NCBI GenBank assembly: GCA_021464245.1
Contig: JADCRB010000026.1
Span: 4,439,769 to 4,503,768 of the forward strand
DNA: 64,000 bases
Direction of reading: 5' to 3'
From: Carallia brachiata
Taxonomy: Eukaryota; Streptophyta; Magnoliopsida; Malpighiales; Rhizophoraceae
Shown: one piece after another, positions 47,090-59,346 of the stretch
Numbering within the stretch: position 1 is the first letter of the stretch
Layout: every line of letters begins with the position of its first letter
Translations under genes and position numbers: made by a program
The notes under the pieces: generated by a model
What the model saw: only the letters and a program-made list of their open reading frames with translations
What the model was told of the DNA's origin: nothing
Database searches by the model: none

Positions 47090-47894
47090 GGTGCTGATTC
47101 CAGATGAGCTGGAGCCCGCTTATGCTGATCATTACAGGAGGTTTCTGGGGAGAAGAGCTAGGCATATATATAGGACCGGTTTCGCTGTGCAATAGAAAGG
47201 TTGAAGACAAAGCAGAGAGAGGGCAAGAACCGTCAATCAATGAACACGAGTGCTTGACATGGCTCGACTCCAAGAAACCCAACTCGGTTGTTTACTTATG
47301 TTTTGGCAGTGAGCCGGATTTCAGTCCCTCCCAGCTCAAGGAGATTGCATTGGCGCTTGTAGCCTTGGGCAGCAATTCGTTTGGGTTGTTAGAAAACAAA
47401 AGAATAATAAAAACCAAGAAGAAGAAGATGAACGAGAATGGTTGGCAGAAGGATAGGAGAAGAGAGTAGTGGAAGGCAAGGGACTAATCATCCGCGGATG
47501 GGCGCCTCAGGTGTTGATTCTGGATCATGAAGCAGTGGGCGGATTTGTGACTCACTGCGGGTGGAATTCAACTCTTGAAGGCATAACCGCGGGGAAGCCG
47601 ATGGCCACACGGCCCATTGCAGCCGAGCAATTCTATAACGAGAAGCTGGTGACCGAGGTTCTTAATATTGGAGTCGGAGTGGGTGTGAAGCAATGGAAAA
47701 GACAGAATGGGGACTGTGTTAAGGGCGTAGATATAGAGAAGGCAATCACTAGAATTATGGTGGGTGAAGAAGCAGAGAAAATGAGGAGCAGAGCAAGAAT
47801 GCTGGCAGAGATGGCAAGGAAGGCTGTTGAAGAAGGTGGTTCCTCACGCTCTGATCTGAATGATTTGATCCAACAATTTAGGAGAGGCACCTAA
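47090..47894 (+). pseudogene. UGT73-like C-terminal half, broken
   Basis: This is homologous to the intact UGT from about its middle to its C-terminus ([28 protein letters not shown], then the PSPG box [20 protein letters not shown]). The N-terminal half with the catalytic histidine is absent. The frame breaks near 47165, within an AT run, and again near 47366-47372, where QQFVWVV lies in another frame. An in-frame TAG (47456-47471 region) stands where EGFEKR would be expected. The last 141 codons are open. It is more diverged from the intact gene than the 46.7 kb relic, so it came from a different, older duplicate. Confidence 0.85.
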
Positions 47895-48496
47895 ATCAAA
47901 GGCGGGCAGGAAGCAAAATTTAATCATATCTTATGGGCATAAATGTCGAACTCTTTCAGGCATATTATCTCTGGATGTGTTTTCGAGCCTTTTGTCCAAG
48001 GCATTAATAAGAGGCGTTTTGATTATAATTTGTTATGTAAACCAATTGAGTCTTATGTGGTATAGTTTCAATTATTGTTAGATCTATAAGTTTGATATAT
48101 CTATGTTATTTGTATGTATTTCTTAATTATTATTGTATAGTGTTTTCTGATTAATAAAAATTTAAGAATTTTTATATAATTAATTAAAAATTTTAAAGTT
48201 TTTCACTCCATTGCAATCATTTGAAGAATTGAAAAATGGGTTTTTTGTCTAATTTTTCCAACCCCACCTGCAGGGTAAACAAAAGAAAAAAAAAGAAAAC
48301 AGAAAAATAAAGGCATCAACTCAACAGTCTCTCAACCCCGGCGAAGGTGATGAGAATCGTGGGACAAGTAGTTATGGGTCACTAAGTATGGCCCAACCCA
48401 TTAAGGGATCTTAGCCTGTTCGCGGAATGCAGATGGGATAATGGGCTCTCGATTAAATGATTAAATGAGAAAGGGTATGCGCCATGGCAAGAAAAT

Positions 48497-48706
48497 TTAT
48501 TGAGAACTAGCAGGCGCTGATTCAAATGGTAATAGTTTAAGTTCGTTTAATTAGGAGTCTCGATTTTGAATTCTGAGAATGCAGCTGTTTTAAATACCTA
48601 TTAGAAGACCTTTACCGTTATTCGGGATCCTACTCGAGTCGGTTCAGATTAGTCAGTCCAATGAGTTGGATACTAGACGGTTTAGACAAAAAAAAAATTA
48701 TTGAGA
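48497..48706 (+). mobile_element. tRNA-derived SINE with target-site duplication
   Basis: The direct repeat TTATTGAGA at 48497-48505 and 48698-48706 flanks about 192 bp. The head has an A-box-like TGATTCAAATGGTAATAG and a B-box-like GTCTCGATTTTGAATTCT. The body includes CCTACTCGAGTCGGTTCAG, and the 3' end is GACAAAAAAAAA. This is the full layout of a plant SINE. Confidence 0.7.
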
Positions 48707-49263
48707 TAATGTGGATATTTTTACGCCTAAATTGCTAGGAAACTCGGGAAAGCTCTAAGGGGTGAGGCGAGAGGGAAGGGCGAGAAGGGAGAGAGGAAAG
48801 GGAAGAAGAGGGACGACGAAGGAGAGAGAATTATCTTAAATTTTAATTTGAAAAATTTTTTTCCAAAATTTTTTTGTTAAATCAATTTGGATGCTCTATG
48901 AGCAGACCCTCGGGACATAGACTTTTACTGGGAGCGGGAGTTAGTAGGAATTGCCGAAGTCGAGTCTTACATGACACGTGGTGGTCACTTGAATTATTCT
49001 TTGGCTAATGGCTAACTGGTTCAATTATTTAGACCAAGACATAAAGTATATAAAGTATATGTATCATGAGTTTTTCAAAGATATGTCTAGATCAAAATGT
49101 TTAAATCATGTTGATTAAGCATAAGACTAAACAAATAGTTAATTTAATAACGTTTAATAATTTATCTGTTTTTTTATTTTTTAAATTTAATATATCTTTC
49201 ACAATTTAAAAATTGCGAGACTGATAAGTTTATCTGTTTAAATATTTATACCGCTCAAAAAAA

Positions 49264-49325
49264 TAGGAACTCGATGGTTATTGGTTAGTTGAAGTAGGAA
49301 CTCGATGGTTATTAGTTAGTTGACG
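49264..49325. repeat. 31-bp tandem duplication
   Basis: Two nearly identical 31-bp units start TAGGAACTCGATGGTTATT at 49264 and 49295. The following CAAGTTCGAATTC at about 49348 resembles a pol III B box, so this may be the head of a decayed SINE. Confidence 0.6.
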
Positions 49326-51468
49326 TGTTTTTACGCATTTGACTCAAGTTCGAATTCATTTACTGTAATTCTCTATGCTAATATGTCAGATGTAAGCTGT
49401 AGTGCAATATTTGCCTTTAAATTCAATAATTACTATAACTGGATAAAAAGAAGTCTTGCTCAGTGACATTGCTTCTGAGGTAATAAATTTTTTTTATAAA
49501 AGAGATTGAATCAAAATGTAAATGAGTGATTTTAAAACAAATTAATAAAGACGAGGATCAGAATTTTTTTTATGTTCTTTTTTTAATTGTAAAAAAAAGT
49601 TCAACTATTTATTGATTATCATTCTTTTTTTTTTTTGTCACATGATTATCATTCTTAAAAGGGGAGATACCACTTTGTTACCTCCTCCTCATCATAACTA
49701 ATTGCGATTATCAAGACTAAAGGCCGGACATTGTGTTTGACAAAAGTATCTCTCAATGAACTGAAAAGTTAAAATTAATTATTAATAACGGTTTGCTTTC
49801 CTACCGGTGTTTCGCGACACCAGACATTGGAGCCAAGTTTTTACCCTTTGAAAAATATTTATATATAAACTACGGTTTTTCGCCACTATTACGGTCGACC
49901 AAAATCTAGTTTAATACACTTTAGTCCCTAAAAGTGGGGCAAAATCAATCCGACTAATTCTCCTCAATAGTATTGGCCGGAAAAATTGATCGTTGGTGTA
50001 TTATACAACGTTGAGAAACAATATTCATTTTTTTTCATTATCTTGAGAAAGGGTCATAATCCATCGTACATATAAGAAGAGGGAATGTATGGTGGAGAAG
50101 GCCTTCACCCGCCTCTCCTATGAACACGAAGCACATTAACAGTTTAGTTCTTATCACCCATCACTTTCAATTGAGTCAAACCCTACGTTGGTAATTAAAG
50201 TAATAATACATATTTATATCACGCGTACGTCGTGGAATATCCAAAGCAAAAAAACGAATTCGGAGACAAATAGTTAGGGACCCGTTTTTGGTATTGTTTG
50301 GTAGCCGAACATTGGGTAATTCAATGCATGCCCAATAACTTAATTGAAATATCGAGACTTGGCACTTTAATTTCGACTTAATTAACTAATTAATTAAACT
50401 TTTTTCCCCAGATAGTTGAAATTTTTAGTCCTACAAAATCTGAAGTATTATCAATTATGGACCTACCAATAGACTAAAACAAATGATTTTATTCTTTTCT
50501 CTTGCATTTTCTTTTTCTTTCGGGGTCCCTTCTTTAAAAAAAAAAAATGAAACAAATAAGTGGATTAATAATTGATTAAACATATCAACTGCCATAACAG
50601 AAAATCCCGCAAATGCGGAGAGAAAAGTGGATAAATTTATTGATTTCTTAGAAGAAATTCCATTCTACCGTTAGGCCGTCCATTCAACCAACCGTGAAAT
50701 GAGTACTTTAATGAGTTTAGGTTTGACCATTGGAAACAATGTCTACAAGATGTGGATAGTCTAATTAATTTTTAAGTAACGTTTACGAAATTACGATGTC
50801 GTTTGCGAGGTCACTCCTCAGTTCTACAAGTTCCTCGCATTTTTTTTCCCCATTTTTTTAGTATTTGAGTTAGAAAATATTATATGCCCAACTTTCATAC
50901 ATTATAATAAACAAGACTGTGAAATTCACCAATATATATATATCTTTACTTCTGATTCTAAAATTTTAATCTTTGCTTTGCGCTTTGCCTGCTAAGATCC
51001 CATGGAACTAAGTTGATCTTGTCAATTAACCTTCTAAATTTAATAGTTCATTAATTTGAAGTCTAATTGAATCATATCCCTTTTAGCTTCGAAAAAAGAA
51101 AGCAATTTTTCTAAAATTTATGGTATGCATAGTCTTCATTTTGAAATTGCTGTATTTAGAAATTTTCCACTTCTATTTTTGTTTGTTCCCACATTAAAGA
51201 GAATTGTCATTTCCGTCACCTTCGCACATTCAAGTCACATCTTTCTCTCCCTCTTTTTCTCGTCCTTTTGGTTATATTGACTGACTTACTAATGGAATGT
51301 TAATACATCTAACACTTTCTATTGTTTTTTATTTAATAACTACTTGGCTGTATCTCCGCTATTCCATGAAACCGCAAGGATTGAACTGAGCATAGTCAGA
51401 GTAAACCATGCAGATAAGATATATACATGCAATATCTGCAGCTATTGCAATTGGTCTATCTGCCAATG
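49326..51468. other. Intergenic AT-rich DNA
   Basis: No gene, RNA gene or delimited element was recognised in these 2.1 kb. Confidence 0.5.
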
Positions 51469-52571
51469 GCAGGTTTCACCTTTGATGCGTGGGTGGATGC
51501 TAATATCTCTCTCAATTTTGGAGCAAATGCTGAGGACGACTGGAGTGTGGTTTTTGCAGTCACTTGCTGGTGGCTTTGGAAGTGGAGGGATGCAAGAGTA
51601 TGTGTTTGTTTGTAATAAAATATTTTATAAAATTTTTTGTTCATTTTTTTAAGCGTTTGTTTTATATTAAATATTTTATCACTGAAAATTTAGAAAATTT
51701 TGAAAAAATTTTGAAATTTTTTTAAAAAATAACTTACAATTTTTTTGAGTTGAAGTTATTTTTTGAGAAAAATATAAAATATAATTTAAGTGACTAATAA
51801 AAAAAATATTGTAAATATTTTTTTATAAATATTTTATAAAAATTAATTATTTTCTAACAAACAAACGTCTCAAAAGAAGTCGGTACACCGGGTTACTCTG
51901 TTGCTCTGATCAAGAACCAAGTTAGCGAGTTCCTTGCAGTTTTTGGGCAGCTCAACGCCATTCTCACAGCGAGATGCAAAGGACCGATATGCTTATTGGA
52001 TGGCAACGTCCATTTGGAGGATGGTGCAAAATCAATACTGATGGGTCTGTGCAAGGTCATCCCGCGCGAGCTGGAGCAGGGGGAGTGCTATGGGACCATT
52101 ACGGTACCTGGCTAGTGGGCTTTACGCATAACATTGGCCTGTGCACAGTGTTGCAAGCTGAACTTTGGGGCATATTCAATGGATTATTGTGTGCATGGAA
52201 GGCAGGAGTTCGTCGAGTAGTGTTAGAAGCGGATTCCCGGGTCGTGGTAGAGATGATCACGAAAGGGGTGCCTCCCACCCAGCCCCATTGGAGCTTGGTC
52301 AATAGCTGTCGAGAACTGATGGCTCGTAGTTCGATAGTGGAGCTAAAACATATCGACCGTGAGGCAAACAGGGCCGCCGACTGGTTAGTGTCCTATGCAT
52401 TTTCACAAGCTGCTGGCTAGGTTATTTTGGACAAGCCTCCCCATCGAATTTTGGCAATTTTGTCCGAGGATATTATTGGGGTGTGTCTACCCAGAACTCT
52501 CGTTACTTAGTTGGGCATAGCCTTCCTTGTTTCACCCAAAAATTAAAAAAAAAAAAATCGCAGGTTTCACC
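51469..52571 (+). mobile_element. 5'-truncated LINE with target-site duplication and RNase H domain
   Basis: The 12-bp direct repeat GCAGGTTTCACC at 51469-51480 and 52560-52571 flanks the insertion. Inside, the first part reads FDAWVDANISLNFGANAEDD and then CWWLWKWRDARV, as found between the reverse transcriptase and RNase H domains of plant LINEs. After an AT-rich insertion, 51974-52420 encodes an RNase H domain (INTDGSVQGHPARAGAGGV, LQAELWGI, LEADSRVVVEM, REANRAADWL) with the expected D, E, D and D acidic positions. A poly(A)-like tail lies at 52540-52557. The frame is broken, so the copy is dead. Confidence 0.85.
51601..51875. mobile_element. Putative MITE nested in the LINE
   Basis: The left end (GTGTTTGTTTGTAATAAAATA) and the complement of the right end (GACGTTTGTTTGTTAGAAAA) are similar. 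The 270-bp AT-rich stretch splits the LINE coding sequence. A third copy of the GCGTTTGTTTTATATTAAAT word lies inside at about 51653. No target duplication was resolved. Confidence 0.5.
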
Positions 52572-53537
52572 AACTATATATTCTATCTAGATCAGAAGCC
52601 AATAACTTTTTCTCTGTCAAGAATTATTTTAATTTTAAGTCTGTAAAGAGACCAAATTCATTTCCCTCCGGGTTCCATTAGGTGGGGCCGATACTTTCTT
52701 TCTTTTTTTTTTTTAATTAAATCTTAAATATATTTAATATTATTTTAAATATATTTAATATTATTTAAATTTTAATTTTAAAAAAAATTAAAAAAATCGT
52801 TTTTATCTCATTCCCGTTGGGCAGATCCCTAGACTTTTTCCCTTTCCCTTATGGCAATATTGTACAACCCATACAATTTGAAGTAAGGTACAAACGCATA
52901 GCGTGGTTATACTAGTTATTATATATGTGAGGTGAAATTGAGATTTTATTTATTATTATTTTTATTTAATATTTTTATAAGAAAAATATTATTTAAATAC
53001 TGTTAGACTTGTATAAATTCTCCCCAATACCTAATTATGGTGCCGACAAATTGAAAACCTGTTAAGCTCATATAAAGCCGTTTTTACTGCACTTTAACAA
53101 ATTCCTCTCCTTTAAAAGTGTGGCAGCAGCTCGAATTCAAAAAATAAAAGAAAAGAGTTATTAAATCACTAATCAAACTGCTAACTCACCAGATGATAGA
53201 CACGTCTGTGCATCATTTGTGACAAAATTTCTTTGGACATATCATATATGTCCCGAAGTTATTGGTGGTGGGGACTCGTTTAATGGGCGGCCAAAGTTCA
53301 GCCATATCAACAACACGATGTCCCAGGATTCAAAACCCAAAACGACAACAAATATCACAAAGCAAGATCACGTTGTGCTGCACGAGGCTCAAAACAATGC
53401 CGTACTGATTTTCTGGTAGACTGCCTTTTTCTTTCATTCTTTCGTTTTTTTTTTTTCTGTTAAAAAAACATTCTTTAATGTTCTTTCAATAATTCTTCTG
53501 TATCGCGTAACTGCTTTCTTTATCAGTATTTTGTGAG
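52572..53537. other. Intergenic DNA
   Basis: No gene was recognised. A frame at 53219-53419 opens only with GTG and resembles no family, so it is not called. Confidence 0.5.
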
Positions 53538-53841
53538 ATAATTAACTTTTTAAATTAAATTTTTGTAATTTTTTTATTTAAAATCTAAATTTTTTAAATT
53601 TTTTATTTAAATCTAAATCTTTATTTTTTATTTTATTCAAGTCCTTTTACAATGAAACCGTTAATTTTTTCAGTTAACTTTATTCTTATTTCCGCCTGTT
53701 TCTGTTAAATTTAACGAAAAAGTTAATAGTAAATCATACAAAAAACTTAAATAAAAAAAATTTAGATTTTAAATAAAAAATTTAAAAATTTAGATCTCAA
53801 ATAAAAAAAAATATAAAAATTTAATTTAAAAAGTTGATTAT
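53538..53841. mobile_element. Fold-back MITE with arms of about 100 bp
   Basis: The left arm begins ATAATTAACTTTTTAAATTA and the complement of the right arm begins ATAATCAACTTTTTAAATTA. The two stay parallel for about 100 bp with few mismatches, around a unique centre of about 95 bp (CAATGAAACCGTTAATTT region). RNA made across it would fold into a long hairpin. Confidence 0.75.
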
Positions 53842-54782
53842 TCCCGTTATTTCGCTGTCTCCGAAAATAAATTGTTATATACCTAACAACTGGGCATACT
53901 TAATGGCTTATTTAATAATTGGTAGTGGCATTATACGTTGATTCAGATTCCTTATTCATAGGCCATCCGAGTTGTTAAATCCTAAGTGCTGTTCAAATTT
54001 TGGATTCCATTCGTACGTAATCCTAGTTCCGTTTGAACCAAAAAGGTTTAATTTAAAAAACAAACACTCTGGATAAAAGCCTCACATGAAAAAAGAAAGA
54101 AAATGAAAGAAAGAATAAAAAAAAAAGAAAGGCAAATTTTAAGTTATTCATTTTTTCTTTTTAATACATAATTTAATTTTAAATAATAATAAAATAATTA
54201 CGACGTTTATCTAACAGTTAATATTATTTTGTTATTACATAAATACTGCTACTTAATATTCTCTTTCATTTTTTTACTACCAGATATTCCAATGTCACAT
54301 GCCACTAATTATATCATGACACAGTTAAATATTTTCGAAAATTAAGTAAATGCTATATACATTAGCGAAATTTGATTGGATGGCTCTATGAATCGATTGG
54401 CCAAAACCACACCAACTACTACAAATGTAGGCATGAAAAAGTTTTTTAAAATTGTTTAATTACGAATGAAGACATTATCAGGTTGGTGAGATATAGGAAA
54501 ACTTCTTATTCATAATGAATAAATCCAAGAAATTAGCCAGATTTTCATGTTTCAATTATGTGTTTCATTGGCTTAATGTCTGACATTACAAACACACACC
54601 TTACAGTTACAATTACGACGAAAACACAACGAAGCTGCTTGCATCCCCACCACCGTCTCTTTCAGTCTCCCCCCTCCTCGGGATTCGTGTGCTCCTCTCA
54701 ATCTCCTCCGTGGATTCCTCTGTCCCCTGCCCCTTCCCTCCTGTAACTTCCGTGTTTTTTAGGAGCCTATTAAAGAATAAAA
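53842..54782. other. Intergenic DNA
   Basis: No gene was recognised. A pyrimidine-rich stretch at 54640-54750 stands out from the AT-rich surroundings but encodes nothing recognisable. Confidence 0.45.
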
Positions 54783-54965
54783 GTTGATATTATCATAATT
54801 TGTGTATTAAATTTTGTGTTGAATAAAATTAAGATTATTATTTTTAAAATTAAAATTAATATTTTTGAAATACGTATTATTTTTATATTTTAAAAATATT
54901 AATTTTAATTTTAAAAATAACAATTATAATTTAATATAAAACAAATTTTATGATAAAATCACCAG
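54783..54965. mobile_element. MITE family A, copy 1
   Basis: This is an inverted repeat. The left arm has TTTTGTGTTGAATAAAATTA and ATTTTTAAAATTAAAATTAA. The complement of the right arm has ATTTTATCATAAAATTTGTT and the same ATTTTTAAAATTAAAATTAA word. The left arm also matches the element at 63.3 kb. Confidence 0.55.
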
Positions 54966-55352
54966 TAACTGCACTTCCTACTAAAATATCAGATGAAAAT
55001 ATTGATATATTAAATTTTAGTGGTGTGGTTAATAATTTGATTAAAATTAAAGTTAATAATTTTAAAATAATATTAATACTTTTAAAAATAAAAATTAATA
55101 ATTATTATTTTTATATTTTAAAAATTATTAATTTTATTTAAAATTATTAATTTTAGTTAATGCTCTTAAAAATTTAGAAAAAAATTATTGGATACACATT
55201 TGTGAGAATATTATAAAAATATGGTAATTTATATTATTAAATAATAAAAAAATATATTAAAATTTAAAAAATAAAATAAATAAATTATTATATAGTATTA
55301 TATAATTATATCTCCCTTACGTCATAACGTATATTGTCTTACTCGAAAGAAA

Positions 55353-55359
55353 TATAAAC
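55353..55359 (+). promoter_or_regulatory. TATA-like box of the IRX15-like gene
   Basis: TATAAAC lies about 80 bp upstream of the start codon at 55434 in otherwise mixed sequence. Position and context fit a TATA box. Confidence 0.45.
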
Positions 55360-55433
55360 AGGACAAGAAAGGGTCGCCATAAGAGAGAGGCACTGAGACT
55401 CCACTTTTCTTCCTTTTTACTTCCTAAATTTTT

Positions 55434-56432
55434 ATGCTGGGAGAAGAGAAAATGAAGAGCAGCAACAACAACACAAAGCTGATACTCCTACACCCATCAA
55501 TCCACAAAGTCCCTCAATATCCAAATCGCCTGTATTTGCTCTTTCTAGTCACTTTTCTTACTCTGATCTTCACCGTCACTCTCTTCACCACCACTGTCCC
55601 CACCACTGCCGGAACCGCCGCATCCTCCTCCGTTACCTCCTCCTCCTCCTCAACCATCCCTTCCTCCGTCACCGCCGCTCTCCTCCACTACGCAACCACC
55701 TCCAACGCCACAACCCCCCACATGACATCTGCCGAGCTCTCTGCCATCGCCGCCACCCTCCGCCGCTGCTCTCCGTGCAATTTCCTCGTATTCGGCCTGA
55801 ACCACGAGACCCTTTTGTGGAAATCCCTCAATTTTCACGGCCGCACAATCTTTCTCGACGAGAACGAGTACCACGTCTCAAACTTCGAGAAGAACCACCC
55901 GGAGATCGAGGCCTACGATATACAATACACCACCAAAGTCAGCGAAATAGCCGAGCTTCTCTCGGTGGCGAAATCACAGGTCACGGCGGAGTGTAGGCCA
56001 GTGCAGAACTTGCTGTTCTCGGATTGCAATCTCGGCATAAACGACATGCCGAATCACATATACGAAGTCCCCTGGGACGTGATCCTGGTCGATGGGCCAC
56101 GTGGGTACTACCCGGCGGCCCCGGGAAGGATGATGCCGATATTCACGGCGGCGGTGATGGCGAGGAGCAAGAGATCAGGCGACAAGAAGACACACGTGTT
56201 TGTGCACGAGTTTAACAGGGAAGTTGAAAAGGTTTACAGCGAGGAATTTTTGTGTGAAGACAACTTGGTAGGGACCGTTGATTCTTTGGCTCATTTTGAA
56301 GTGGAAGCTGACAATAATGACAGTCTTCAGTTTTGCAAGAATCAAACAAGTCTAACAATGTCCTCACCACCATCATCAAGCACAAAGATTGCATCTTTAC
56401 CGTCTGGGGAACATGAAAATGATGATAATTGA
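55434..56432 (+). CDS. IRX15-L: IRX15/IRX15-L-type DUF579 protein (xylan biosynthesis)
   Basis: IRX15 and IRX15-LIKE are Golgi proteins needed for normal xylan in secondary walls; related DUF579 members methylate glucuronic acid on xylan. The gene is a single exon of 332 residues, the normal length. It has a short N-terminal tail ([20 protein letters not shown]), one membrane segment at about residues 35-57 and a Ser/Thr-rich stem. The lumenal domain has [52 protein letters not shown] and the signature [29 protein letters not shown]. The first ATG (55434) is used here; a second at 55452 (MKSSNNNTK) aligns better with the N-terminus of known IRX15 proteins and may be the true start. The gene is intact and more GC-rich than its surroundings. 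Confidence 0.92.
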   Translation: MLGEEKMKSSNNNTKLILLHPSIHKVPQYPNRLYLLFLVTFLTLIFTVTLFTTTVPTTAGTAASSSVTSSSSSTIPSSVTAALLHYATTSNATTPHMTSAELSAIAATLRRCSPCNFLVFGLNHETLLWKSLNFHGRTIFLDENEYHVSNFEKNHPEIEAYDIQYTTKVSEIAELLSVAKSQVTAECRPVQNLLFSDCNLGINDMPNHIYEVPWDVILVDGPRGYYPAAPGRMMPIFTAAVMARSKRSGDKKTHVFVHEFNREVEKVYSEEFLCEDNLVGTVDSLAHFEVEADNNDSLQFCKNQTSLTMSSPPSSSTKIASLPSGEHENDDN

Positions 56433-59346
56433 GATGGGTAATTAATTTTTTGATTGCCTGTATCATTACCTGTTTTTCCCCTTTTTTTTGGTACTTTTTT
56501 TTTTTAATAGATATAAATGTAATTTCCATAGGTCTAAAACTGTCAAAAACTCTCAAGGTGTCTCCCAAAGCAATGATGAAAAAATCAGGTGCTTTGTCTG
56601 TGGAGTTTTCAAATTTTACTTTTACGTTTAGTCCCGTTTGGTTGCCGGGAAACGGTGGGAAAAGTTTTGAAAGAAGTATTTGAACATTTCACGGCCCTCT
56701 GATTAATGCGGATAAAAGTTTCAAAGCAGAATGCTTTATGATCCCTTTCTACGTTCCTTATTTGATTACGCAACCTAACACGATATATTAAATATATTTA
56801 AAATAAACATATCGTATTTTTTTTAAAAAAATATTGAGAGCTTTGTTCTAAATAATTTTAAAGTGATGTGAATTGTGCAGTAGTTGAATTTAAAATAAAT
56901 AAATAAATAATAATTATTAATTAATATTAAATAATATTGTGTTATTATTTAATATTATTTAAGTTATTCTTGTAAAAAAATATATCTTATTATAAAAAAA
57001 ATATACTCTAACTTAACTTTTTCATTGTGAATTGTACAGCGCTGCATGATAATATGCTCAAAAATAAGGGAAGATAATGTGAAGGGAGAAGGGGAAAATG
57101 AAAAAGCAAATGCTGAAATGATTTTATCATTTACTGACACGTAGCTTCGTATCCTATTATTGCAGAAAAGAAAATTCGGATGGCAAAATCTTGTGGATTT
57201 TTTTTTTTTTGATAAATAGCAAGCGGGAAAAATTAGGTCTCAAGATATAGAGAGTAATATTTTAGTAATAAAATATAATTAATCACATCACACGTAATTT
57301 TATAAATCAAAAATTAAATATAAAAAAATTACTACTATTTTCTTTATCCTCTTCTGTTACTTTTAACTTATTTGTTACCCAGTGGTCCTCATATCAGATG
57401 ATAATACGCCAGCGACCTTTCCCCACCTTTCCTTTTTGTTCTTTTTGATTGCGGAGTCATTCAATAAAGAGTTTTAGTACAGAGTTTAATTTTAATTTAT
57501 AATAAATTAATTAATAATTAATTTAATAATATTTAATAAATTTATTTTTTATTTAAAAATTTTTATTATTTAATAATTTATATTACTTATTACTAATTAA
57601 TATTTTTCTTCATAAATTTACTCTTTAGTTTTGTAATAATGAAGGCAGTCACGTGATGCATGTGAAAATAGCGTTTGTTACGGTGGAGACTGAGCGAGTA
57701 ACGGGAATTTAGTGTCGGTGCGGGGAATTTCTCGGTAGTGTTTGGCGCGGCTGATGAATAATGAGGAATTATTATCAAAAGTGTTAGTTTAGTAGTATTT
57801 TAATTTTTTTAGTATTAATTTAGGTTTAAATCCTGTACTATCCTCCTTTTATGACTGGAACATTCAATATAAACGCACTATATGAGTTTAAGATTCGTGA
57901 GTATTATAGTTGAACTAGTGGAAGACCCATTTTAAGTCTAATAATATTTCGATATTAAATCTTTTTTATAAAAGAAGTTGAATGAAGATATTAATGACCA
58001 AAAGATCAATTTCAGTTTAAGAATTCGATAATTATTATATTCGTAAAAATTTTTTAAAAAGAAAAAGAAAGGAATATCGAGGAATTGAAAGTTCATGCTG
58101 CTGATGCATGTAATATGTGACTCAGAATTTTCTGGGAATTTGTTGGAGGCGGGTCACTGTTGTTCCTTGGCGGACCATGGCGATGTCCAATCCTTCCCTG
58201 TTTACGGTACAGACAATTTAGGTGCATTGAATGGTCCGTGTTGCATGGTTTTATGAGCTCCATCCACTGCAAGATAGGACTGAACACAAATTTATGTCGT
58301 TCAACCCTAATCATTAATTATTATTTATAAAAAGATAGTAATAATTATAATTAAAAATTATATTTATATATTCGTGACAGTGTGTCAAATCGTTTATATT
58401 TACACATCTCTTGTAAAAAATTTTTTTATAAATCAGTCAGTTTCTTTTTTTTTTTTATTAATTCCAGGAATGGTAAAACCACTGCAGACTACAGTACATT
58501 TGGAACCTTTAAAAACAGAAAATTTAAGTAGATATGTATAGGTGAGAGTGTTATGCCGTAATATAAACTGTTAAATTATAAAAATTATATTAAATTTAAA
58601 AAATAAAAAAATAAACTATTAGATATCGTTAGATTAACTGGATATTTTTGCATGCTTATATGTGTCTGTGTAATCAACCTAAAAAAAGTTGAAGATTTTT
58701 TCTTTTAAAAAATTAAAAAAAAAGCTACAGATCTCATGAGCTCTGATATAAATATTAACAATGAACCGGCTCTAAAAAGTAACTTTGTGTTATAATATTC
58801 AAAGCCCCATAATAAAATTTGTTCGAATGGATGATGACTCATTGCATGACTGTTCTTTTGTGTGTCAAACATTGAGAAACTTGGGCCATCATTGGGCTTG
58901 GGCTAATATTTTACTCGTTCAATGGGCTAGGCTTGGTTTCTCCGCGTCGAATTAGTTCTGACTGTATTTGCCTTATTGCTTTGTTGCTTTTTTCATCCAA
59001 CATTTTTTTTTTTCCGTTTGTCGGGACCCTTAAAAAATGTTCATTTTTATTATAAACGTTAATCAATTAATTTTATAAAATAATTAATAAATTGTTATAC
59101 TCTATTTGCATTGCATTTTTCTGTCTATCTAATTTTTTCATTTTTGATTAGTTGGTTTCTCAAATTCAAATTCAAGACATTCACTCCTAAACGATTGTAT
59201 CAATTCAACTATAACTTATTGTTATTCAGTAAGTCAAAATCGATTCCTCAGCAAAATCGGATGTTGAGTATAACATTAATAAACGTTGGATATAACCATA
59301 TTGATCATAGTTTCGACCCCAATTGGAGTCTGTAATTGAACAAGTC
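56433..59346. other. Intergenic AT-rich DNA
   Basis: It contains the IRX15-like 3' UTR and about 2.8 kb in which no gene, RNA gene or bounded element was recognised. Short A/T runs (56880-57000, 57480-57600) form weak inverted repeats. Confidence 0.5.

Noticed and set aside
53219..53419. 66-codon frame
   Set aside because: It opens with GTG, has no family character, and lies in repeat-rich DNA.
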